From: JBAJNN01 sp036881905
GTDB lineage: Bacteria; Pseudomonadota; Alphaproteobacteria; Rhizobiales; Im1
Length of the DNA: 28,515 nt
Direction: 5' to 3'
NCBI GenBank assembly: GCA_036881905.1
Contig: JBAJNN010000024.1
Coordinates: 1 to 28,515, forward strand
A program made the translations under genes and the position numbers. Under the pieces are notes generated by a model. That model worked only from the letters and a program-made list of their open reading frames with translations, did no database searches and had not been told where the DNA came from. Position 1 is the first letter of the stretch, and each line of letters begins with the position of its first letter. This document shows, piece by piece, positions 7,973 to 15,950 of the stretch.

Positions 7973-8751
7973 CACTGACTCTCCATCAACAGACGCAACA
8001 ACTGCCCTTGGCTCTTTTGCAGATTGGGGTCGTCGGGCGAACGCGGCGGTTCGCCCGCCACGGCAATCGGCGATCCGGCCGTTGCCGGGCAGCCCTGGAG
8101 CACCAAAAGATGGTGGCCCAATCGCGCCGCTTCCAGCGGATCGTGGGTGATCAGCAAAACCGTGCGACCGCCAAGCATTTCGGCGGCGAGTTCATGTATA
8201 TTGGCGCGGGTGATCGCATCGAGGGCGCAGAACGGTTCATCCATCAGCACGATCGGGCGGCGTTCATAGAGTGTTCTGGCGATGGCGGCCCTCTGACGCA
8301 TGCCGCCGGAAAGCGCCGCGGGCAAGGTCTTATGATGTGCGGCCAGTCCGACCTGTTCCAGAAGCCGCTCGGCGCGTACCCGGTCCACCGTCTCGCGGCG
8401 CAGACGCGCGCCGAGCGTGACGTTTTTGAAAACGCTAAGCCAGGGCAGAAGCAAATCCTGCTGCCCCATATAGGCGATGCGGTCGGCAACCGGCCTGCCG
8501 TCGGTGCCGATAACACAGCCGGCGGTCGGTTCGATCAGCCCGGCGATGATTTTGAGCAGGCTGGTTTTGCCGACGCCGCTTACGCCAAGCAGCGCGGTCA
8601 GCCGCCCGCCGGATGTCCGGAGGTTGAGATTGTCGAATATCGTGTTTTCGCCGTATCGCAATGTAAGATGTTCCACCCTGACGCCGGGCGGAGCGACCTT
8701 ACTTCCCGCGTCGGTCCTTGCTGGTTGTGCTGAGTTGAGTTGCATGGCCAT
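7972..8751 (-). CDS. thiZ: ThiZ-like ABC transporter ATP-binding protein
   Basis: Cytoplasmic ATPase that energises the ThiXY importer. The motifs are complete: Walker A GVSGVGKTS, Q-loop YMGQQDLLLPW, signature LSGGMRQRAAIARTL, Walker B IVLMDEPFCALD and H-loop LLITHDPLEAARL. The product is 259 residues from the ATG at 8751, which lies 22 bp after the amidohydrolase stop. A second ATG is at 8745, and longer readings overlap the amidohydrolase. The ribosome site is weak (GGTAGATCA). Its stop overlaps the thiX start. It is part of a minus-strand set beginning with the amidohydrolase at 10115. The family also includes SsuB/TauB-type ATPases, so the specificity depends on ThiY. Confidence 0.87.
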   Translation of the reverse strand: MAMQLNSAQPARTDAGSKVAPPGVRVEHLTLRYGENTIFDNLNLRTSGGRLTALLGVSGVGKTSLLKIIAGLIEPTAGCVIGTDGRPVADRIAYMGQQDLLLPWLSVFKNVTLGARLRRETVDRVRAERLLEQVGLAAHHKTLPAALSGGMRQRAAIARTLYERRPIVLMDEPFCALDAITRANIHELAAEMLGGRTVLLITHDPLEAARLGHHLLVLQGCPATAGSPIAVAGEPPRSPDDPNLQKSQGQLLRLLMESQ

Positions 8752-8773
8752 TGATCTACCACTGTTAGCTTGG

Positions 8774-10115
8774 TTATGACGTTGTTTGGGTCTTTTCTCG
8801 CTTGACGATAACCATTTTGTCCTTGATGCGCCGGAAGGCGGCATTGGCCTCGCGCACAACCTGGTTTTCATCGACTCTGGTCAGTTCACGTCCCCGCATG
8901 ACGACATTGCCGTCAATGATTGAGGCGTCAACGGCGCTCCCATTGGCGGCGAAGACAAGGTGACTGGTCATATGCGCCGGGGTGTCGCGCAGAAGCGGCG
9001 TGAACATGGCATTGTCGGTATCGACAAGGATGATGTCGGCCTTTTTGCCGACGGACAACTGCCCCGTTTCATGACCCAGCGCCTTGGCGCCGTTGTTCGT
9101 CGCCATTCGGATAACGTCATTGGCCGGCATAAGGCTGGGATCGACCCGACTGGCGCGTTGCAACAGAGACGCGTATTTCATCACCTCGAACATATCGGCG
9201 CTGTTGTTGCACTCCACTGGCGTCGTGACCAAGACCGACATTGATGCCGGCGGCAAGCATTTCGGGTATGCGGGCGATCCCATTGCCGAGCTTGGCGTTG
9301 GAATTCGGATTGTGCGAGATATGGGTTGCGGTCTCGGCCATCATTGCGATTTCGTTATCGCTGAGCCAGACACAATGCGCAGCGACAGTATCGGCTCCAA
9401 GAAGTCCGGTTTCATAGGCAAGTTCGGTAGGACGCCGGCCAAATTTCTCCAGACAGAACTCGACTTCGGTCTTCGATTCGTTCAGATGGACGTGAATGCC
9501 GGCGCCAAGATCATCGGCCATGGCGCGAGCCTCACGCAGAAGCTCAGGCGAGGCGAGCGGCAGCCATTCGATACCGATCCAGACTTCGACACGGCCATCG
9601 GCCTTGCCGTGATTGGCCTTATAAGCGTCATGATTGTCCTGCAGACTGTCGATATTATGCTCCGGCAAAGCGACATCGTTGGACAGGACAGCGCGAATAC
9701 CAATGTCCACAGCGGCTTGCGCCAATGAGTCGAGTTGACGGTACATGTCGTTGACGGTCGTCGCGCCGGACTTGATCGATTCCATGGAGCTGGAAAGCGC
9801 AGCCCAGTAGGCGGCCTCCGGATCGAGCGCGCGAATCATCGGGTACCAGCATGCGTCGAGATATTCCCAAAGCGGCATATGATCGTTGAAGCCCTTGCCG
9901 ATCGCCGTGTGATAATGCAGGTCGATCAGGCCGGGCATGACGATCTTACCCGTGGCGTCGATAACGTCGTCATCAGGGCCGACATCAATGTCCTGATCCG
10001 CAGGCGTAACCGCCGCGATACGATCTTTTTCGACGACGACCGTTCCAGCTTCGTGGTAGGTTCCGACCTCGTCAAGCGTCAGGACCATGCCATTTCTAAT
10101 GATAAGCCGTCCCAT
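8774..10115 (-). pseudogene. Amidohydrolase/deaminase (MTA/SAH deaminase-AtzA-like), one frameshift
   Basis: This is a zinc-dependent amidohydrolase of the SAH/MTA-deaminase, SsnA and AtzA group. The first part (10115 to about 9210) shows the metal-binding DLHYHTA (H67, H69), HVHLNESKTEVE, AHCVWLSDNE and the group signature HNPNSNAKLGNGIAR. The second part, in another frame, continues with CNNSADMFEVMKYASLLQ and the C-terminal beta domain. The frames join in the GLGHDASGV/CNNS segment at about 9207-9216, where one missing base restores a protein of about 447 residues, the normal length. The ATG at 10115 starts the minus-strand set that leads into thiZ-thiX-thiY, so deamination or hydrolysis of an imported pyrimidine- or purine-like compound is plausible. 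Whether this is a true mutation or a sequence error is open. Confidence 0.85.
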
Positions 10116-10208
10116 AGCTCAAGGGTATCCCGTTTGTTTTTCACTTTAGATTTGCATAACGCACAGTTTTTCTTGGATTTTGCAGTGTAAGAAAATCAGA
10201 GTCAAGGC

Positions 10209-11492
10209 CTAATTCTTCAAAAATCCGGAGGCACCGAACGACCGAATACCCTCGGACCGGACGGCGCGAGCGACCTTTAGAGTAAGGTCTGGCGATGGCG
10301 CCTTACTCGCGGCGAGCACAAGGATGTCATCGCCGGACCATGAGACCGAGACGACATCGCCGATCCGCAGAGTTCGACTGCCAATCTGCAACCGGCGGTG
10401 GTAAAGCGTGGCCGTCAATTCAAGGCTGTCGGCAACCACGATGACAGCATGGCTGCTGTGACCGTAATAAGCAATATTGTGCACGCGGCCGGCGACACGG
10501 ATTGCCTCATATTCGGGCCGGTTTCGCCATAACTTCAGCTTTTCCGGCCGTACCGCGAGACAGACCGCACCGGACGGCGTCCCATCTCGGAGGCCGTCGC
10601 CGCCAAGATCGATCCGGCCGATCGCGCGCGCCTCGACGCAGATCCCGCCGACCTGCGCAGCGGCGACCCGGGCGTCAAAGAGATTGATCCGGCCGATAAA
10701 ATCGGCGACAAAACGTGCCGCCGGCTTTTCATAGAGGTTCTCGGGCGAGGCAATCTGGCGGATACGACCGGCCTCCATCACCGCGATCCGGTCGGCAAGC
10801 GACAAAGCCTCATTCTGGTCATGGGTCACAATGATAAAGGTCATGCCAAGGGCGTTGTGAAGGCGCGCGAGTTCAAGACGCATCCGGTCGCGCAACTTAG
10901 AGCATAATCCGAGCCGGAGAAGCGAAGACGATCAAGATTATGCTGGAAAATAAGGGCTTGAGACGCGTGATTGCGATTCAATTTGAACACCATCCGCTCT
11001 AGCGTCAAGCGCCGAGAGCGGCTCATCGAGCAACAGCACTTTCGGCCGTTTGACCAAAGCACGGGCCAGGGCGACACGCTGGCATTGGCCGCCGGAAAGC
11101 TCATCCGGCCTGCGTTTGGCTAAGGCGTTGAGTTGCACCATGCGCAAGGCTTCGTCCACAGATTCGCCAATCCGCGCTTTCGGCGTGCCAACCACCCTCA
11201 GGCCATAAGCGACATTCTGCTCCACCGTCATATTGGGAAAGAGGGCATAGGATTGAAAGACCGTGTTGACCGGACGCCGGTCGGCGGGCGTATTCGCCCT
11301 ATTGCGGCCGTCGATCCGGATTTCCCCTTCATCGGGCCGCTCAAGACGAGCGATCAAACGCAAAAGTGTGGTCTTGCCGCAGCCCGACGGCCCCAGAAGG
11401 GCAAAAAACTCGCCTTCGCGAATGTCAAACGACACCTTATTCAGAACCGTTGCGCCAACCCGTATCTTGCTTAAACCTCTGACCGAAATGAC
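10209..11492 (-). pseudogene. potA: PotA-type polyamine ABC transporter ATPase, split by an inserted element
   Basis: ATPase of spermidine/putrescine importers. The first segment (11492-11002) contains GPSGCGKTTLLR, the Q-loop FQSYALFPNMTVEQNVAYGL, LSGGQCQRVALARAL and LLLDEPLSALDA. The second (10897-10209) resumes exactly with KLRDRMRLELARLHNALGMTF, the H-loop IVTHDQNEAL and a TOBE domain (AVRPEKLKLW). Between them is a 100-bp insert plus a duplicated TA. That adds 34 codons in frame but contains TAA and TGA stops, so the protein ends after the Walker B region. No normal start is visible. The reading runs in from an apparent potB piece (SLLYNNFAVI) directly into SVRGLSK, which suggests a deletion removed the original N-terminus. 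Confidence 0.88.
10900..10999. mobile_element. 100-bp miniature inverted-repeat-like element in potA with TA duplication
   Basis: The insert begins GAGCATAATCC and ends CCATCCGCTC on the plus strand, with GAGC/GCTC terminal inverted repeats. It is flanked on both sides by TA (10898-10899 and 11000-11001). Removing the element and one TA restores the PotA reading through DA-KLRDRM, which fixes the borders. An internal dyad, AGCATAATC...GATTATGCT (10901-10909 and about 10936-10944), can form a hairpin. There is no ORF. TA target duplication is typical of IS630/Tc1-type and some IS5-group transposases, so a non-autonomous element moved by one of these is inferred. Confidence 0.75.
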
Positions 11493-12021
11493 GGCGAAAT
11501 TATTGTAAAGTAGCGACAGCGGCTCAAAACCCGGCCCAAAGCAGATGGTCACCGCCAAACCCGACAGCGGTCAGAACCGCATTGGCCTTCTCCCACACTC
11601 AGCCCAGCGCGAAATTTACAAATCCCCGTTGCCGGAATATCATGATCAGGGCGTAGGTGTAGATAAGGGCAAAGGGTATTGGTCCAGAACGGCAGGACCA
11701 CCGCAAGCAGGAGAACGGGCTTCCATCGCTTTGGGGCCGACGATATGACGAATGCCGCCGGGTAGGAGAGAAGAAGGCAAAACACTGTCGCCAGCGCGCT
11801 AATCCAGATCGATTCCAGATAACGCCCAGATAGACTGGCTGGAGCGCCCGCGCATAATGAGCGAATGTTCCGGTGATCGCCACATCGGCGATCGAGGTCT
11901 TCTCGCCGAAACTTAAACCCCAGATCAGACCGAGCGGCGCCAGAAAAAAGCCGATCAGCCAACAGGTCCCAGGCAGGTTCAAAATCCAGAATACCGACCG
12001 GCTTCTGCTCCAGTTCTCCAT
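11490..12021 (-). pseudogene. potB: PotB/PotH-type polyamine permease, multiply frameshifted and truncated
   Basis: Remains of a spermidine/putrescine-type inner-membrane permease. From the ATG at 12021 one frame gives WILNLPGTCWLIGFFLAPLGLIWGLSFGEKTS and ...FAHYARALQPVYL, the usual first membrane helix and periplasmic loop. A second frame gives RYLESIWISALATVFCLLLSYPAAFVIS...VVLPFWTNTL. Then the first frame returns with ALIYTYALIMIFRQRGFVN, and finally EPLSLLYNNFAVI appears joined to the start of the PotA sequence. At least three indels and a 3' deletion are required. The later membrane helices and any potC are missing. It lies between potD and potA on the minus strand. The pieces match the family in order, so the identity is firm although the function is lost. 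Confidence 0.8.
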
Positions 12022-12092
12022 CCGCCCACATCCGCGATGATGGCCTCGATGGCCAGGTTGACTCAAGATTTTTCATAAAGATTGGCGCGTTC

Positions 12093-13178
12093 TCAAGCGG
12101 CCATGATACGAGTGAAGGTTTCATTATAGAGCCTCAGCCCATCCCCACCCGGATATTTCGCGGTCTCGGACTTGTCCAGTACCGACTGCGCCGGAAAAAT
12201 AGCCGGATTATCATTGTAGTCCGCGCTCATGAGTTTTCTTGCCGCGCCATTCGGCGTTGCGTATTGGATAAACGCGGCGATTGCGGCATTCACCGCGGGA
12301 TCGTTGAGACAATCGAGGAATCTGTGGGCATTGCGCGGATGCGGCGTATCTTTGGGAATACATAGACAATCCTGCCAGATCAGCGAGCCTTCCTTCGGCA
12401 CGACATAGGCCAGATCGGCGTCTTCGCGCATGGCCTGGAGAATATCGCCGTTCCATTCCTGACAGATCGCCACCTCGTCGGACGCCAGAAGATCCTGTCC
12501 ATTGTCTTCGGCGAAGACCTTGATGGCAGGTTTTTGCGCAATCAGAAGCTCTTCGATGCGTTTGAGATGTACGGGGTCAAGGGTACTGAGAGGATAACCG
12601 AGATATTTCGCCGTCATCTGAATCAGCGTCGTGACTTCGCTCACAAGGGCTATTTGTCCGGCATAGGGGTCCGACTCGTAACCCCACTTCCAACTTGCGG
12701 GCGCGCCATCTGTTTCGCTCTTGCGATAGCCGAGCCCGACGGTGCCCCACATATAGGTCAGATTGCAGCAGCGTTCGGGGTCAAGAAACCTTTTCTCGAT
12801 ACGGCTGGGAATCCTGTCATAATCGATTCCTTACACCATACCGCCGGTGATCATGCGTTCGACGTAATCGTCGCTGGGCACTATCACATCATACCCAAAA
12901 TTTCCGGCCCTGAATCGCGCAAATAATTCATTGCCATCGGCAAAAAAATTCACGGCCATGTCGATACCGATCGCCCTGGTAAAATCGTTGAGCGTATCGA
13001 GGCCGATGTAACCATTCCAATTATAAAAATTGAGGCCGCCTTCCCCAGCCGCGAAACCGCTCGCGGGGGTAGGGGCGATTGCGGCCGCCACCGCTCCGGT
13101 TCCGGCGAGGAAAGATCGCTTGCCCAATGATTGCGCCGTTTTGCGTGAACCGAGTTTTATCGTAGCCAATGTCTTCAC
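12093..13178 (-). pseudogene. potD: PotD-type polyamine-binding protein with an in-frame nonsense codon
   Basis: Periplasmic spermidine/putrescine-binding protein. A twin-arginine-like or Sec signal region (GKRSFLAGTGAVAAAIAPTPASGFA) precedes LNFYNWNGYIGLDTLNDF, YDVIVPSDDYVERMI, then TYMWGTVGLGYRK, ASDEVAICQEWNGDILQA and a complete C-terminus ending at 12093. The frame is continuous apart from one TAA at 12831-12833, placed where homologues have a residue just after the VERMI.GGM segment. A single base change would therefore explain the loss. The start is uncertain: GTG at 13178 is a reasonable choice, and the frame stays open to 13343. It heads the decayed potD-potB-potA set, whose other members are more damaged. 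Confidence 0.85.
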
Positions 13179-13457
13179 CAACCCATCATGGCAATCGCTG
13201 GCGGAATTCGGCTTCGCGATTGCCGCAGTCGACTTTCCGTTCGGAGTAATCGATTTTGCCCCAGTGTCGAGGCCGTTTGTAGACATTTTGGAAGACGGTA
13301 TTCGATAAAACCGGCATGCGACAATTGCGTTCGCGTTCTGCAAATTCGGCCCAAGCCACGGAAAAAGGGGCCGGAATCAATAAGAAATTTTTCTTATGCC
13401 TGTCGGGGGGTTGAGTAACGTCGCCTTAGCCCCCTCCCCCGGTAGACATGATTCCCG

Positions 13458-13902
13458 TCAAGCCGAGTGAGAATGATCGGGATCTTTTTTCTCGGAGTCT
13501 TTTTTCCGGGTACCTTTCCCGGTGCAGGCGGGATCGGTCGTCGCAGCCTTGAGCCCCTCTGCAACACCCATAACAACGGCACCCTTAGCAGCACTCTCAG
13601 CCACCACAGCAGGACTCAAGGTTCTGGCACCCCAAACGGCCCCACCTGCGGCACCCCCTCCAAGCCCCATCTGCAGCGGCCTTGACGACGACCTCGCAGC
13701 AGGAAGGTCCCTTTTTGGCCGAGGTCGCATGTTGGACATGGTGACTGCGATGGGCCTCGGCGTGAACGAAGTCGCGCTCCCCGCCCCCGCGGTCATACGC
13801 GTCGCGAGCACCGTAGTTGCGCTCATGACTTCCGGCCAAGGCCGGGGTCGCCAGAACCCCGATCAGGCCGATTGCGATCAAAAGCATTTTCACTGATTTC
13901 AT
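13458..13902 (-). pseudogene. Small exported protein with glycine-rich segment, frameshifted in a G-run
   Basis: I do not recognise a family. The N-terminus is a clear Sec signal peptide (MKSVKMLLIAIGLIGVLATPALAGS), followed by a His-rich stretch (HAEAHRSHHVQHA) and a Cys pair (GPSCCEVVVKAA). The first frame then breaks down. Reading on in the next frame gives a Gly-zipper-like GLGGGAAGGAVWGA, an Ala/Val-rich helix and a charged tail rich in Lys, Asp and His that ends at 13458. Treating the four-base G run (plus-strand C at 13665-13668) as one base too long joins the two into a product of about 148 residues. It could be a decayed gene, a phase-variable one, or a sequence error. An envelope location is inferred from the signal peptide. 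Confidence 0.55.
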
Positions 13903-14264
13903 GGGATTAATCCTTCTCTTCTATTTCATACCGTTTACACTGTGGGTTCCCCGGCTTTTGTCCATTTGACCGTTTCCGGCGCGGGGTTCGGCGGCCAAAA
14001 CCAAAGTGAACGCCCCCTAGAAACGGTGAGCTTTGAGCGCTGGGAAACTTTACGTAGTCTGATTTGAATCTCGGGAAGAATTATACAGCTTGTCAATAGG
14101 GTTTTGACTTTTGCTTCAGACCAATCAGCTAACCGGTGTTCTGCCGCGATATGGCCATTGCAATGCCTTTGGCCGCTCTTAGGTTTTTAAACTTTAAGCA
14201 CCTGAAAATAACATGAAAAGAAAATCTTATCTTTATTTTAATACGCCAGGTATCAACTTGGTTT
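13903..14264. other. Intergenic region, no gene seen
   Basis: About 360 bp between the small exported protein gene and the yjiH-like gene. It is more AT-rich than its surroundings near both ends. On the minus strand there is a perfect TATAAT (14085-14080) that could serve the exported-protein gene, but the TTGACA seen nearby is only five bases away and so cannot be its -35 box. I see no RNA gene or repeat. Confidence 0.5.
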
Positions 14265-15590
14265 TCAGCCCACCGATTGGCTCGCGACCAGCATTCCGAT
14301 CGGGATCGCCAGAAGCAGACTCAGCGCCACACGCAGGAACCAGATCGCGAGCAGATGACCGAGATTGACCGGAATGCGGGTTGACAGGATACAGGGGATG
14401 AAGGCCGAGAAAAAGATAATCCCCGATACGCTGACCACTCCGGCGGAAAACCGCACCGCCAGATTGGCATGCGCCAGCAACAAGGCGGGCAAAAACATCT
14501 CGGCTAGGCCGGTTGCTGACGCCTTTGCCAGTTCCATTGCGCCATCCAGCCCAAACAGTGCGGTCAGTGGGTAGAAGACAAAGCCCAGCCCGTCGAAAAC
14601 CGGCGTATATTTCGCTAACAACAGGCCGATCAACCCCACCGACATGATTGACGGCAGGATCGACAGCGCCATCAACAGACCCTCGTGGAGATTCAGCTTG
14701 ACCGCCGTCCAAAGCCTCGGCGCGCGACCGGCTGCCTCAAGCCCACTTTTCCACGCGGCGAGAGTACGATGGCCCGATTTGACCTCGGCCCCGGGATCGG
14801 AAACTTCGTTATTCATGCCCAATAAGGGTGGCAGACGCGCGGTGATCGCCGTAACGGCAAAGGTCACCGCCAACGTCGACCAGAACCACAGAGTCCAGAT
14901 CGGTGTCAGATTCAAAGTTCTGGCGACGATGAGCATGAAAGAAACCGACACCGTCGAAAAGCCGGTGGCAATGATTGCCGCCTCCCGGGCCGAATAGCGG
15001 CCGGTTCGATACAGCCGGCCGGTGATGAGAAGCCCAATGCTGTAGCTACCGACGAATGAAGCGACGGCGTCGATGGCTGACCGGCCCGGAAGTTTCCAGA
15101 TCGGGCGCATGACCGGTTGCAGGAGCACGCCGATACATTCCAGAAGGCCATAACTGACCAGAAAGGCGAGAAAGACCGCGCCGACCGGCACAATCAGCCC
15201 GACCGGGATCACCAGCTTGCCGAACAGAAAAGGCAACATGTCCGGGGCCTGGAGGAATGGCGGCCCCTTGCCGGATATTGCCATGAGCGCCGTGCCCGCC
15301 CCCAGAATCCTGAGGATCGAAAAGACCATTTCGGTGCGGTTCGTCTTCCAGGTGCCGGTGATAAAGGGATAAGCCGCCCCGATCCAGATCATGCCCAAAG
15401 CATACCACGCCGCCAGCGGCCCCAGCAGGTCATGAAGCCAGGTCACTATATGGTCGAGCGGGACGGAACTTTTGCCCCTCAAGGTGACGGGAACGAAAAA
15501 AATCAAGATGCCGACGGCACTTAAGCCCAAAAAGCGCAAAATATTGCCTATATTGTGCCCCGCCTTCACCGGTCTTGCGTCTTGATCCAT
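14265..15590 (-). CDS. yjiH: YjiH-family membrane protein with nucleoside-recognition (Gate) domain
   Basis: Inner-membrane protein of the YjiH family with a nucleoside-transporter Gate-type domain. The transported substrate of the family is not established. The 441-residue product is very hydrophobic, with about ten probable membrane helices. The family-typical segment SYSIGLLITGRLYRTGRYSAREAAIIATGFSTVSVSFMLIVART is at about 197-240, and a second Gate-like half carries GLAEMFLPALLLAH. A hydrophilic cytoplasmic loop lies at about 265-300 (EVSDPGAEVKSGHRT). The ATG at 15590 has only a weak ribosome site. The neighbouring SBP gene lies 360 bp upstream on the same strand, so cotranscription is uncertain. 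It is intact, and the gene symbol is by similarity to the E. coli family. Confidence 0.85.
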   Translation of the reverse strand: MDQDARPVKAGHNIGNILRFLGLSAVGILIFFVPVTLRGKSSVPLDHIVTWLHDLLGPLAAWYALGMIWIGAAYPFITGTWKTNRTEMVFSILRILGAGTALMAISGKGPPFLQAPDMLPFLFGKLVIPVGLIVPVGAVFLAFLVSYGLLECIGVLLQPVMRPIWKLPGRSAIDAVASFVGSYSIGLLITGRLYRTGRYSAREAAIIATGFSTVSVSFMLIVARTLNLTPIWTLWFWSTLAVTFAVTAITARLPPLLGMNNEVSDPGAEVKSGHRTLAAWKSGLEAAGRAPRLWTAVKLNLHEGLLMALSILPSIMSVGLIGLLLAKYTPVFDGLGFVFYPLTALFGLDGAMELAKASATGLAEMFLPALLLAHANLAVRFSAGVVSVSGIIFFSAFIPCILSTRIPVNLGHLLAIWFLRVALSLLLAIPIGMLVASQSVG

Positions 15591-15950
15591 GTTTCTGACA
15601 CGCTTATTAATTTCGGTAAAATCTCAAGGAACGGACCTATAGGATCAAGAAAGACGGTTTTTGTTAAATTCAGGGTGTTTTGTCAGTAAACACAAAGGCG
15701 TGGATCAACGCCCACGCGTCATATCAAGCCTCGATTCAGCCGCTGCCTTAAGCAACAACAACGACACGAAAGCAGGTGAAAAGCCGTTTAACATGCCAAA
15801 ACCCTGTGGCAACAACCGGTGAAAATACGGCACTTGGGAATGACCATACATTCGAGGTAAAGGGGGTGTCGCCAGCCCGATCCGGCTCCCTCCGCGCTCA
15901 CACAATATCTTCCTTTCAAATCGCTTCCGGCCGAGAGCTTTGTGCGAATA
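15591..15950. other. Intergenic region with a small dyad, no gene seen
   Basis: About 360 bp between the peptide-binding-protein gene and yjiH. The only structure I see is GTGTTT-N7-AAACAC at 15675-15693, which shares the word CAGTAAAC with the palindrome before erpA. It has no following T-run on either strand long enough to call a terminator. Short ORFs here have no recognisable content. Confidence 0.45.

Noticed and set aside
10116..10208. TPP riboswitch ahead of the amidohydrolase-thi unit
   Set aside because: I looked for the CTGAGA and ACC..GAACCTGAT type elements and did not find them.
14080..14096. TTGACA plus TATAAT on the minus strand as a sigma-70 promoter
   Set aside because: The boxes are five bases apart, far too close. 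Only the TATAAT is noted.
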